From: an uncultured Planktomarina sp.
Lineage (GTDB): Bacteria; Pseudomonadota; Alphaproteobacteria; Rhodobacterales; Rhodobacteraceae
Direction of reading: 5' to 3'
Length of the DNA stretch: 64,000 nt
Assembly: GCA_905182425.1 (NCBI GenBank)
Contig: CAJJBP010000019.1
Location: forward strand, 1 to 64,000
Under the pieces are notes generated by a model. That model saw nothing but the letters and a program-made list of their open reading frames with translations, had not been told where the DNA came from and ran no database searches. The first letter of the stretch is position 1. Each line of letters starts with the position of its first letter. Both the position numbers and the translations under genes were made by a program. Shown here in pieces: positions 1 through 8,342 of this stretch.

Positions 1-276
1 GATCTTTTGGCGCGTGCTAAAAGACTATTCCCAATCTTGAAAGATGCTCCAGAAATAAACCGTTGGGCTGGAGTACGCCCCCGTGCTAGCACGCGTGCGC
101 CAATGTTGGGCACACATCCGGTGCATCCTGATTGGTTTATTGCCAACGGCGGCTTTAAAATCGGATTTGGTATGGCGCCAAAGATTGGCCACGTTATGGC
201 AAATCTGATCTTAGATGGGGTGGATGAAATTTCTGATGATTTCCGTGCTAGCGCTAGCATGAGGTCAAAGCGTTAA
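1..276 (+). CDS. FAD-dependent oxidoreductase (DAO/DadA-like), C-terminal end only
   Basis: The reading frame is open at the window edge, so only the last 91 residues are seen. They match the C-terminal substrate/FAD region of glycine/D-amino-acid-oxidase-type flavoproteins: a WAGVRP motif, then FIANGGFKIGFGMAP, the stretch that closes over the flavin, then a helix ending in VMANLILDG. These enzymes oxidise amines or amino acids with FAD. The substrate cannot be judged because the N-terminal Rossmann motif and most of the substrate domain lie outside the window. The start codon is not visible; an internal TTG at position 7 is not a real start. Confidence 0.65.
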   Translation, partial: DLLARAKRLFPILKDAPEINRWAGVRPRASTRAPMLGTHPVHPDWFIANGGFKIGFGMAPKIGHVMANLILDGVDEISDDFRASASMRSKR

Positions 277-277
277 A

Positions 278-436
278 ATGATGCAAAATTTTAAACCACT
301 GGTCATTGGCTTGGATCATTTGGTACTGGCAGTCGTAGATATCTCAGCCCCGCGTAATGGTATAGTAGGTCGGATTCATTCTTTGCATATCCGCGGCCCC
401 GATGAAAACTGAATTGAGTAGCGTAATTAAGTCTAA
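278..436 (+). pseudogene. VOC (glyoxalase/bleomycin-resistance-like) gene remnant
   Basis: Two bases after the oxidoreductase stop, an ATG opens 44 codons beginning MMQNFKPLVIGLDHLVL. LDHLVLAVVDI is the usual opening strand of a VOC domain. The frame then jumps to SLHIRGPDEN followed by TGA. Read through the stops, the next codons give x-IE-x-RN-x-V, the pattern that closes a VOC domain (PDxNLIE). The middle of the domain, roughly 80 codons, is missing and the end carries three to four stops. I infer an internally deleted, decayed gene that once followed the oxidoreductase. The N-terminal match is seen in the sequence; the assignment of the C-terminal part is by pattern only. Confidence 0.55.
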
Positions 437-447
437 ATGTTTTAATG

Positions 448-813
448 TTAGCAGTAGTCTCCGAGGTATGGGAGGAATGCCTCAACAGCAGCGCTTGCGA
501 TAACAATCACATTGTCTGTGTCTGGGTTAACGACGTTCATGCCTCCGAACACGGCGGTCACCTTGGCGCGGCCTCTTGGTAATGCTTTTACCAAAGCCTC
601 AGTGTCGATGAGCTCAGGCTTTTGCACGCCAACTGTGACTTGTACACGCATATCCGCTGGTGAAAGATTTAAAGTTTGTTCCAAAGCCTGAAACATCGGA
701 ATCGCGGAATGTCGCAGCGCGTCTTCAATCGCTCGGCGGGCCGCTTTGGTGTAGTCTTCTCCGTATTGGTCGTTGCCCATGCCCATTTCGATGATGAATC
801 TTTGGTCGCTCAT
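448..813 (-). CDS. Lin0512 family protein (downstream copy)
   Basis: A 121-residue protein of the Lin0512 family, a conserved family of unknown function. Visible hallmarks are an N-terminal FIIEMGMGND(Q)YGEDYTKAARRAIEDALRH segment, a central VQVTVGVQKPE strand, and a C-terminal GGM(N)VVNPDTDNVIVIASAAVEAFL strand region. It is a paralogue of the gene directly upstream, with the same order of motifs, and its ATG overlaps that gene's stop by 4 nt (ATGA), so the two are translationally coupled. Subunit pairing of the two proteins is possible but is inference. No catalytic residues are established for the family. Confidence 0.75.
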   Translation of the reverse strand: MSDQRFIIEMGMGNDQYGEDYTKAARRAIEDALRHSAIPMFQALEQTLNLSPADMRVQVTVGVQKPELIDTEALVKALPRGRAKVTAVFGGMNVVNPDTDNVIVIASAAVEAFLPYLGDYC

Positions 814-1157
814 GGGTTTAAATCCAAGTCCAAGGAGACTGAAATTGCAACGTTAGCGATGACCGTTGGATGGCCTTCGGCACGTGGTATATCCAACCCT
901 CCGCTTATAGCCTCGACCGTAATTAGCCCATATGGAAATATCTTAGCTACGGCTTCACAGTTGACCGCGTTAGGGTTTTGAACTCCGACCTGCACATCGA
1001 TGAGCATTTGGGCTTTGTCTTTACCGAAAAGCTCGGCTAAATTAATCGAATTATGCCACAAGGCGTCTTTAACTGCACGAACTGCGGCCTGAGTGTAGTC
1101 TCGACGACGTAGCGATGATCCCATGCCAAATTCTGTGAGTAGCCGTTTGACTGCCAT
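810..1157 (-). CDS. Lin0512 family protein (upstream copy)
   Basis: A 115-residue Lin0512 family protein: LLTEFGMGSSLRRRDYTQAA near the N-terminus, DVQVGVQNPNAV in the middle and HPTVIANVAISVSLDL at the end. It precedes its paralogue with a 4-nt overlap and starts 23 nt after the FMN reductase stop, so the three genes look like one operon read leftwards. A clear AGGAGG-type ribosome site (CACAGGAGGTTGTT on the coding strand) lies just before the ATG. Function is unknown. Confidence 0.75.
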   Translation of the reverse strand: MAVKRLLTEFGMGSSLRRRDYTQAAVRAVKDALWHNSINLAELFGKDKAQMLIDVQVGVQNPNAVNCEAVAKIFPYGLITVEAISGGLDIPRAEGHPTVIANVAISVSLDLDLNP

Positions 1158-1180
1158 AACAACCTCCTGTGTTAAAACTA

Positions 1181-1708
1181 TTATCTTGAAGAGGCGGACT
1201 CTTTCAAAGCTCTCATAAGCGCAGTAAGTGCTGCCTTATAACGGGCATCAATTAAAACACCGTCTTCAAACGCAGACTGAGCGTGCCCAACCAAGACCTC
1301 AGGGCCGTTCAAAAGTCGAGGAGCAAAAGGTTGAAGGCAAAGCCTAAGCGAATTTTGTGCACGTTCACCACCTGAACGCCCAGCTGTTGCTGACATTATT
1401 GCGACGGGTTTTCCAGCCCACGGTTTGTCCTTTGTACGGCTGACCCAATCTAACGCGTTTTTCAAAACACCTGAGAGGTTTTTATTATATTCTGGAGTTG
1501 CAATGATAACGGCATCTGCCGCTGATATTTGCGAGGCCAATTCCAGAACCTTTATTGGAATACCCTCAGTTTCCAAGTCGCCTGAGTATAGCGGTAAGTT
1601 CAAATCTGCCATTTCAGCGCGGACGCCAATAACCTCAGCCGCATTTTCAAGTAATAAGGTATTTACAGATGCACGTTGCAGTGAGCCTGAAATTGCGAAT
1701 AACTTCAT
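1181..1708 (-). CDS. NADPH-dependent FMN reductase family protein
   Basis: A 175-residue flavodoxin-fold reductase. It starts KLFAISGSLQRASVN, the phosphate-binding loop for FMN (GSxRxxS type), followed by ADAVIIATPEYNKNLSGVLKNALDW, the second family signature. Such enzymes reduce quinones, chromate or azo compounds, or supply reduced flavin to a partner. I chose the ATG at 1708 because family members begin right before the first beta strand. A TTG 11 codons upstream would add a lysine-rich leader (HPVKKKKVLL) without a family counterpart. It heads the putative operon with the two Lin0512 genes; reduced flavin supply to a neighbour is possible but unproven. Confidence 0.8.
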   Translation of the reverse strand: MKLFAISGSLQRASVNTLLLENAAEVIGVRAEMADLNLPLYSGDLETEGIPIKVLELASQISAADAVIIATPEYNKNLSGVLKNALDWVSRTKDKPWAGKPVAIMSATAGRSGGERAQNSLRLCLQPFAPRLLNGPEVLVGHAQSAFEDGVLIDARYKAALTALMRALKESASSR

Positions 1709-1861
1709 CAGGAGGACCTTTTTCTTTTTTACTGGATGCAATCAGCGCCTATTATAGTGCCAATTGGAGCGGATGGGACTACCCATCATGACCCTTTCGG
1801 ATAATTGGCCTTCGTTTACAGCTCGGAAATGAACCCCACTTCGCGAAAGTTATGTTAAAAG

Positions 1862-2470
1862 TTAAAATTCAACCCCTATTTGTGCTTTAATCCCAGATCT
1901 AAAGGGATGCTTAATAAGCTCCATCTCAGTGACTAAATCTGCAGCCTCTATAAGGTCTGCATGCGCATTGCGGCCTGTTAAGACAACATGGGTCATATGT
2001 GGTTTCTGAGTTTTCAGAAATTCAATAACTTCGTTGATGTCGATGTAGTCGTACCGCAGGGCAATATTAATTTCGTCGAGCAATACCATATGGTTGGCCT
2101 GATCCAGAATAAGCTCTTTAGCCTTGACCCAAGCCGCCTGCGCCATTTCTGTATCGCGAGTTTTGTCTTGGGTTTCCCAAGTAAAGCCTTCACCCATAGT
2201 ATGGAATGAACAAAGATTTGTGAAATTATTCAATATTAAATCGCGTTCACCAGTGCTCATCCCACCTTTAATAAACTGAACTACAGCACTTTTTCGATTG
2301 TGAGCTATGTGGCGAAAAATCATGTTGAATGCTGCTGAGGATTTACCCTTTCCTTTGCCCGTATGAACAATCACTAACCCTTTTTCATCGGTTTTAGTTG
2401 CCATGATTTTATCGCGCGCGGCTTTTTTCTTGGCCATTTTTATAGCGTGGCGTTCGACATCTTCACTCAT
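1862..2470 (-). CDS. cobO: Cob(I)yrinic acid a,c-diamide adenosyltransferase (CobO/BtuR type)
   Basis: A 202-residue cytoplasmic enzyme that transfers the 5'-deoxyadenosyl group of ATP to the cobalt of reduced cobyrinic acid diamide or salvaged cobalamin. The basic N-terminal helix ERHAIKMAKKKAARDKIMATKTDEKG is followed by the P-loop HTGKGKGKSSAAFN (residues about 36-48). VVQFIKGGMSTGE and LLDEINIALRYDYI are further CobO signatures. The ATG at 2470 is preferred over an upstream in-frame codon because it starts at the conserved MSE and has GGAGC 5 nt upstream. It lies in the same direction as cobN, separated by 299 nt, and a second, unrelated adenosyltransferase (PduO type) sits at about 50.4 kb. 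Confidence 0.93.
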   Translation of the reverse strand: MSEDVERHAIKMAKKKAARDKIMATKTDEKGLVIVHTGKGKGKSSAAFNMIFRHIAHNRKSAVVQFIKGGMSTGERDLILNNFTNLCSFHTMGEGFTWETQDKTRDTEMAQAAWVKAKELILDQANHMVLLDEINIALRYDYIDINEVIEFLKTQKPHMTHVVLTGRNAHADLIEAADLVTEMELIKHPFRSGIKAQIGVEF

Positions 2471-2769
2471 GGTGGGCTCCTCGTGTTTTGGCCACTTTAC
2501 CGTTTGCAAATTTAGGCGCAAGTAAGGGTTTTAAGTTAGTACTCGGGTGTGTGATCCGCCGCGTCTTAATTCTGGGATGCCAAGCTATAATGCAGGCTTG
2601 TTTGAATTACGTGATTCTGCAAAAAGCCAATCCTGTTATTTAAAATACACATTAGAGTGCGCAAGCTAAAAATAGGTCCAACATAATTACCAGTGGAGAT
2701 ATCATCCCGGTAGCAGCGGGAGGTGGTCCCTAGTGCCCGAAGCGAATAAAGTTCACTCATAATTAAATA
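2471..2769 (-). other. cobN-cobO spacer, no supported gene
   Basis: About 300 nt between the cobN stop and the cobO start. The minus strand holds a 64-codon open frame (2566-2760), but its translation has no recognisable domain, no good ribosome site and no resemblance to a known cobalamin gene, so I do not call it. The spacer could carry a separate cobO promoter. No riboswitch motif is visible. Confidence 0.5.
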
Positions 2770-5700
2770 CTAAGCGCCTGGAAGCAATCCAGCAATGCGG
2801 GCACGGGCTGAATTCGATCGAGGCTGCCAAAGGTCACGATTGATGGCTTCTTGCAATCGTTCGGCAATTTCGCGCAAGGCTGGCGCATTGGCGTCTGCGA
2901 TGAACTCGCGGGTTTCATCGTTTTCTAAGAAGGTGGCTTCTACAGCATCAAAATGGTGCGATTTCACGGCGCCTGTGGTCGCTGCGAATGCGAACATGTA
3001 ATCGACAGTTGCTGCAATCTCAAAGGCGCCTTTGTAACCGTGTCTTTTTACGCCGTCGATCCATTTAGGATTCAAAACCCGAGATCGAATAACGCGTGCC
3101 ATCTCGTCCTCAAGCGTCCTAATTACTGGGCGTTCCGGACGGGAGTGGTCATTATGATAAATTGGCCGTGTCTGACCTTGAAGGCTTGCGACAGCTGCGG
3201 CTGCACCGCCTTCAAATTGATAATAATCATCACTGTCCAGCAGATCATGCTCACGATTATCTTGATTTTGGACGATTGCTTCAACCTGTCCTAAACGTTT
3301 TTCAAAGCCTGATCTATCTCGTGCACCAGCACGGCCCTCACCGTATGCATAGCTGCCCCATTCAAGATAGGCCTCACCAAAATCTGCTTGGGTGTCCCAA
3401 ATTCGCTCATCGATTAAAGCCTGCAAGCCTGCGCCATATGCGCCGGGCTTAGCACCGTAAACTCGGGCGCCCGCACCATTGGCCTTGGCAGGGTTGATAT
3501 CGTAGGGTTCATCCAATGCAAGAACCGCGCGAGCAGCACTGTCCACTAAATCAATGAGACCTGGGAACGCATCTCGGAAAAACCCAGAAATGCGCAGGGT
3601 CACATCGACTCGAGGTCGGCCAAGTGCGCCTGATGGAATAACCTCAAAACCTACGACTCGGCGGTTGGCGCTGTCCCACTTCGGCTTTACGCCCATCAGG
3701 GCGAGGCATTGGGCTATGTCATCGCCACCAGTACGCATATTTGCTGTGCCCCAAGCTGTTAAAAGTAATGCGCGTGGCCAATCGCCATGATCTTGTAGGT
3801 GTTTATCAATCAGCAAGTTTGCTGATTTCCACCCCAAGGCCCAAGCCGTGGGTGTTGGTACCGCGCGACTGTCTACGGAATAGAAATTACGACCAGTTGG
3901 TAGGACATCAAGACGGCCTCGGGTCGGGGCGCCTGAGGGCGCTGGGCTGACAAACTGCCCTGACAAGGCGGTGAGAAGGCCTTCTTGTTCCGAAGGTCCA
4001 CAACTTCCTAACCTCGGAGAAATTTCGTCTAAAATGTGATCCATTACGGCCTGTGTTTGGGGGCCAATAATGGCGTTCCTTTGGTCGAGCAATTGTTGGG
4101 CCAGTAGCTCAAGTCGCTCAACAGTATCACCAGTACTGCGCCAAGAATCTTGGCTTAGCTGCATTAAGATGTCTGGCTTATCGCCCCCCCATAACTGACC
4201 CATCTCACAGTCGAGGGGGTCAAATTCTAGGTTGAGGTCGTTTGCCATCGCGCGCAGAAGTGACGCTTCACCGGAACTGGAGGTACCTCGTGGTATCCGA
4301 GCAAGTGCAATGGTCAGATCTCGCAACTGTTCTCCGTCGGGTGTTTGTCCGAATATATGCAATCCGTCCCTGATTTGCGCTTCTTTTAGCTCACATAGAT
4401 AAGCGTCCAGTTTGGCCAAATCCCCGGTTTGCTCACCTTTAAACCCAATGTCTTTATCCAGACCTGTGGTCGCCGTTAACGACAAAATTTCACGACGTAG
4501 ATATTCGATACGGCGTGGATCTACTCCAGCTGCTTCGTAATATTCGTCAACCAAAGCTTCAAGGTCTCGCAGAGGGCCATAGGTTTCTGCACGGGTCAAA
4601 GGTGGGGTGAGATGGTCAATTATGACTGCCTGTGTCCTGCGTTTAGCCTGAGTGCCCTCGCCGGGATCATTGACAATAAATGGATAAATATGTGGCAGCG
4701 GACCCAAAATTACCTCTGGAATGCACGTGTCACTGAGCGCTACGGCTTTGCCCGGCAGCCACTCTAAATTCCCGTGTTTTCCGAGATGGACAATTGCTTG
4801 CGCTTTCTGATGATGCCGAATCCAAAAGTAAAAAGCGAGATAGTTGTGTGGTGGAACAAGGTCTGGGGAGTGGTAAGTTTCGGCTGGATCAATATTGTAG
4901 CCGCGGGCAGGTTGAACGCCCAGAGTTATATTTCCAAAGCGTAAAATGGACAATTTGAAGCCGCTGATGGGACCCGAACTATCGACCGGATCTGATAGCT
5001 CAACAAATGGATCGTCTGACGGTTGTCCCCAACGCTCCTCAATACGGACACGCACAGCATATGGCAGGGCTTGGTAATACTCGAGATATAGGCTCAGTGG
5101 AAGGGTCTCACCACCTTTACGTTTTACGCGATGTGTAAGCCAATTTGTTGGCCCATCCATTATACGTTGCATTAATTCTGCACTATCAGATGGGATGTCA
5201 GAAATATTATACCCGGAACGTGACAGCAAACGTAACATATCTAAAGTAGACGCCGGTGTGTCCAATCCAACACCATTTGCAAGGCGACCATCTTTATTTG
5301 GATAATTGGCCAGCACCAGTGCAACTCGGCGATCTTTTGCTGTCGTGCGTCTTAAAGCAGCCCAATTCGCTGCAAGTTGGGCGACAAACGTTATTCGATC
5401 ACCACGTGCGTTGTAAGTTGCGATTGGACATTCGGTCGCTGTATCAAAAAAGGCTTCGCCTTTGAAGCTTACAGCTCGGGACAGAATACGTCCATCAACT
5501 TCTGGAAGCGCGACATTCATTGCTATGTCGCGGGCAGACAATCCGTTTAGTGCTTCTTCCCAAACTTGCTCAGTCCCGGCAGAAAGTATCACCTGAAATA
5601 CCGGTGCTTTGGCTGCAGACGGGAGGATAAGTGGATTTTTTGGGCTTGTGTCACCGTGGGGATTACCCACGGCGAAGGAGGTGCAATTCAGAATAACGTC

Positions 5701-6474
5701 CGGAGTGGCCGCTAGAAATAATTGGTCAAGTGTTGCTACAGATACGGGGTCCTTCAGGGACGCTACAAAAATCGGGAGTGGATTGAGGCCTGCTCGTATA
5801 ACTGCTTTGACCATCCTGTTGATCGGATTTAGGCCTGCTCCTTGAACCAAAGCTCGATAGAAAATGATTGGTACAATTCCTGCACCTTCATGCCAATTTG
5901 ATTTCGCCTTTGATAAATCAGAGGTTCCTTCTCCCGGCCAATATACACCCGCCCGCAGAAGTGGCTCGGCCGCTTGCGGAGGATCAGCAGAACCAATCAT
6001 TGCCCTACAATACCTTAAAAAATTAACTGCATTTTTTGGACCACCCTCTACCATATAAGCCCAGAGTGCATCATAATCTTTATCTGAAACTGTCGAAAAC
6101 ATTCGTAGTTCAGGATCTGGTTTGTCGTCCCCGGGTAGGGCCGCAAACGCAATTCCGGACTCTGCAAGACAGGCCGCATATTGCTCGAATCCGTATTTCC
6201 AATAGGACGCACCGCCTAATATACGGGCAACAACTAGCTTGGACTTTGAAGCGCAGGCTTCAATGTGGAGGTCGACTGACATGGGGTGCTGCAAGTGCAT
6301 CATGCTGGCGAGACGCAGCTCAGGTGGATCAGTCATCGCACTTCGCGCAGTTGAAAGCGCCGAAAGTTCAGTGTCGGCCGCTGAAATGAAGATTAGATCT
6401 GCTGGTGTTTGACCCAAATCTACAGGCTCGTTGCCTTCATCCACCGACCCGGGTGTCGCGGCTAGCAGGTGCAT
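2770..6474 (-). CDS. cobN: Cobaltochelatase subunit CobN
   Basis: A 1234-residue large subunit of the ATP-dependent aerobic cobaltochelatase (CobN with CobS and CobT), which inserts Co(II) into hydrogenobyrinic acid a,c-diamide. It is the full length expected for the family. Typical segments are VLANYPNKDGRLANGVGLDTPAS, the AIVHLGKHGNLEWLPGK motif, the YPFIVNDPGEGTQAKRR segment, GWKSANLLIDKHL and MRTGGDDIAQ, and the closing GYKGAFEIAATVDYMFAFAATT region. The gene is homologous to magnesium chelatase BchH/ChlH. cobS and cobT are not in the window. It is read leftwards after cobW and the GNAT gene, with about 250 nt between, in which a small gene lies on the other strand. Confidence 0.96.
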   Translation of the reverse strand: MHLLAATPGSVDEGNEPVDLGQTPADLIFISAADTELSALSTARSAMTDPPELRLASMMHLQHPMSVDLHIEACASKSKLVVARILGGASYWKYGFEQYAACLAESGIAFAALPGDDKPDPELRMFSTVSDKDYDALWAYMVEGGPKNAVNFLRYCRAMIGSADPPQAAEPLLRAGVYWPGEGTSDLSKAKSNWHEGAGIVPIIFYRALVQGAGLNPINRMVKAVIRAGLNPLPIFVASLKDPVSVATLDQLFLAATPDVILNCTSFAVGNPHGDTSPKNPLILPSAAKAPVFQVILSAGTEQVWEEALNGLSARDIAMNVALPEVDGRILSRAVSFKGEAFFDTATECPIATYNARGDRITFVAQLAANWAALRRTTAKDRRVALVLANYPNKDGRLANGVGLDTPASTLDMLRLLSRSGYNISDIPSDSAELMQRIMDGPTNWLTHRVKRKGGETLPLSLYLEYYQALPYAVRVRIEERWGQPSDDPFVELSDPVDSSGPISGFKLSILRFGNITLGVQPARGYNIDPAETYHSPDLVPPHNYLAFYFWIRHHQKAQAIVHLGKHGNLEWLPGKAVALSDTCIPEVILGPLPHIYPFIVNDPGEGTQAKRRTQAVIIDHLTPPLTRAETYGPLRDLEALVDEYYEAAGVDPRRIEYLRREILSLTATTGLDKDIGFKGEQTGDLAKLDAYLCELKEAQIRDGLHIFGQTPDGEQLRDLTIALARIPRGTSSSGEASLLRAMANDLNLEFDPLDCEMGQLWGGDKPDILMQLSQDSWRSTGDTVERLELLAQQLLDQRNAIIGPQTQAVMDHILDEISPRLGSCGPSEQEGLLTALSGQFVSPAPSGAPTRGRLDVLPTGRNFYSVDSRAVPTPTAWALGWKSANLLIDKHLQDHGDWPRALLLTAWGTANMRTGGDDIAQCLALMGVKPKWDSANRRVVGFEVIPSGALGRPRVDVTLRISGFFRDAFPGLIDLVDSAARAVLALDEPYDINPAKANGAGARVYGAKPGAYGAGLQALIDERIWDTQADFGEAYLEWGSYAYGEGRAGARDRSGFEKRLGQVEAIVQNQDNREHDLLDSDDYYQFEGGAAAAVASLQGQTRPIYHNDHSRPERPVIRTLEDEMARVIRSRVLNPKWIDGVKRHGYKGAFEIAATVDYMFAFAATTGAVKSHHFDAVEATFLENDETREFIADANAPALREIAERLQEAINRDLWQPRSNSARARIAGLLPGA

Positions 6475-6554
6475 TGCGATGTTCCAACTTGATAAGCATG
6501 TGGGAATGATGCATTTGCCGTGTTCAAGCTAGAAAAAGCAAAAAAGGGTGTGAT

Positions 6555-6722
6555 ATGAATTATAAAGAGATGGGCGGCATTAAGGGTGGTCGCAACGCGC
6601 CTAGCCATCATGAACACAATGCCAAGGGCAGCGACAAAAATCCTTTTGGCAAGGCTGAAACAAAAGCGGAATTGCTGGCGCGTATGAAAGTCGCCGCAGA
6701 TAAGCTCAAAGCTACGAAATAA
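6555..6722 (+). CDS. Small basic, polar 55-aa protein, function unknown
   Basis: An ATG with AAGGG about 8 nt upstream opens 55 codons and ends 2 nt before the convergent GNAT stop. The product starts NYKEMGGIKGGRNAPSHHE, has a glycine/histidine/lysine-rich first half, and a C-terminal helix KAETKAELLARMKVAADKLKA. Codon choice looks coding, and the helix is amphipathic, which favours this strand over a longer open frame on the opposite strand (6462-6728). I do not recognise the family. Its place between cobN and cobW, divergent from cobN, suggests a link with the cobalamin or metal genes, but only by position. Confidence 0.6.
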   Translation: MNYKEMGGIKGGRNAPSHHEHNAKGSDKNPFGKAETKAELLARMKVAADKLKATK

Positions 6723-6724
6723 CG

Positions 6725-7174
6725 TCATAGCTTTTTACTCATATAAATACTGCTGGGCGCGTTGGTATAATCGCCAAATGGCCCGCAGAGACAAAACCCG
6801 TGCCTTTCATACAGCCTGCGTGCTGCATGCAAGATACTGCCAGTTTCCAACTTCAGAGCACATAAGCCTAGTTCTAAGGCTTGATCTTCTAGGCGCCTTA
6901 AAAGGGCGTTGGCAACCCCTTGGCCTCGGGCTTTCGAATCCACAAACATAGATTTTAGTTCGCCATAATTGTCTTTTTCGGCCAACGCACCGGTTCCCAG
7001 TATCGTCCCAGCAACTCGGGCCGTAAAAAAATGTATATTTGATTCGCATAGATCATCGATCGACAAATAGAAATTGTCTTCTGGTGGAAAAAGAGACTGC
7101 ATCAGGGCATGACTGGCCTGAAGCAGGGCTGTCGCTTGGGGATCGTGTGGGTCTGTGCGTTCAACAATCAACAT
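6725..7174 (-). CDS. GNAT family N-acetyltransferase
   Basis: A 149-residue GNAT-fold protein that would transfer acetyl from acetyl-CoA to an amine. The acetyl-CoA pyrophosphate loop is RGQGVANALL (near residue 85), preceded by the strand GELKSMFVDSKA and followed by LCALKLETGS and the C-terminal RLYERHGF segment typical of the family. It starts 8 nt after the cobW stop and so is probably cotranscribed with cobW, though a role in cobalamin synthesis is not known for such enzymes. The substrate cannot be predicted. Confidence 0.82.
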   Translation of the reverse strand: MLIVERTDPHDPQATALLQASHALMQSLFPPEDNFYLSIDDLCESNIHFFTARVAGTILGTGALAEKDNYGELKSMFVDSKARGQGVANALLRRLEDQALELGLCALKLETGSILHAARRLYERHGFCLCGPFGDYTNAPSSIYMSKKL

Positions 7175-7182
7175 AACGAAGT

Positions 7183-8274
7183 TTATCGAGGAGCAACGTA
7201 AGCATGTAGGGCTGCTTCGATAGCTGAGCGATCAAGACCTACTTGTCCGATAACAACCAAACGTGTGACGCGCGGGGCTGACCCAAATGGTTGGTCAAAG
7301 TAGGTATCAACCCGAGGACCGACAGCCTGTAGCGTCAAACGCATTGGCTTGCCAGAAATGGCAGCGAAGCCTTTGAGGCGTAGAATGTCGTTATCACGGA
7401 TAATGTTTGAAACATTTTCGCTGAAAGATTTTGCATCATCAACTTCACCAAGTTCTATCACAAAACTTTCAAAATCGTCATGATGGTGGTCGTGGTGATC
7501 ATGATCATGATGATCGTTTTCATCTTTATGGTTATCATCGTGATCGTGTCGGTGGTGAACTTCGTTGCGTGCATCGAGATCACCTTCAGCGGCGATGCCT
7601 TGGCCAAGCAGTACATCAACTGGTAATCTGCCCATAGATGTTTTTAACACTTGGACTCCGTCTCTGGCATTCTTCCGCAAATCATTAACTAGTGCATCTG
7701 CCTGGTCGCCGTCGAGTAGATCTGTTTTATTTACTAAGATCATATCTGCGCAAGCAACTTGATCTGCGAACAGCTCGGACAAAGGTGTCTCGTGATCTAA
7801 GTTTTTATCTGTCGCACGTTGCGCGTCAACTGCTGCAACTGAATGGGCAAACCTGCCTTCGGTTACAGCTTTACCGTCCACCACGGTGACAACACCGTCA
7901 ACTGTAACTCGAGTCGATATACCGGGCCAGTTGAACGCGCGTACTAAAGGTTGGGGCAGGGCGAGGCCGCTGGTTTCGATGACGATATGATCTGGCTTAT
8001 CGTCACGGGCCAAAAGTTTTTCCATTGTTGGAATGAAATCATCCGCAACTGTGCAACAAATACATCCATTTGACAGCTCGACTACATCTTCTTCTCGGCA
8101 AGTTTCATCGCCGCAGCCCTTTAGGATGTCTCCATCCACCCCAAGATCCCCAAATTCGTTGATGATCAAAGCAATTCGTCTGCCATCAGAATTTTCCAAC
8201 ATGTTACGGATTAAAGTCGTTTTGCCGGCACCGAGAAATCCGGTAATAATTGTGGCGGGTGTTTTAGTGACCAT
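7183..8274 (-). CDS. cobW: CobW family GTP-dependent metal chaperone
   Basis: A 363-residue G3E GTPase. Walker A is GFLGAGKTT (residues 12-20), the metal-binding CxCC motif is GCICC (70-74), Walker B lies in DHIVIETSGLA, and the guanine motif is NKTD in MILVNKTDLL. A long His/Asp-rich stretch (about 235-270) separates the GTPase domain from the C-terminal CobW_C domain (about 270-363). CobW proteins are thought to load cobalt for corrin synthesis. Extra cysteines in GCGDETC (53-59) may add metal ligands. It is divergent from the DUF1636 gene at 8343 across 68 nt, which must hold both promoters. Confidence 0.94.
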   Translation of the reverse strand: MVTKTPATIITGFLGAGKTTLIRNMLENSDGRRIALIINEFGDLGVDGDILKGCGDETCREEDVVELSNGCICCTVADDFIPTMEKLLARDDKPDHIVIETSGLALPQPLVRAFNWPGISTRVTVDGVVTVVDGKAVTEGRFAHSVAAVDAQRATDKNLDHETPLSELFADQVACADMILVNKTDLLDGDQADALVNDLRKNARDGVQVLKTSMGRLPVDVLLGQGIAAEGDLDARNEVHHRHDHDDNHKDENDHHDHDHHDHHHDDFESFVIELGEVDDAKSFSENVSNIIRDNDILRLKGFAAISGKPMRLTLQAVGPRVDTYFDQPFGSAPRVTRLVVIGQVGLDRSAIEAALHAYVAPR

Positions 8275-8342
8275 GTTGGAGTTCCTTGCGATCAGGCTGG
8301 CAGTGTTCTAGGGCGAATAAGGTAGTAGGAAAAGAGGCTGAT

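Noticed and set aside
2566-2760. 64-codon minus-strand ORF between cobN and cobO
   Set aside because: No recognisable domain, no good ribosome site, composition unlike its neighbours.
6462-6728. 88-codon minus-strand ORF overlapping the cobN start
   Set aside because: Overlaps the better-supported 55-aa gene on the other strand and the cobN 5' end; translation shows no domain.
7431-7637. His/Asp-rich ORF antisense to cobW
   Set aside because: It mirrors the His-rich linker of CobW; low-complexity DNA stays open in several frames.
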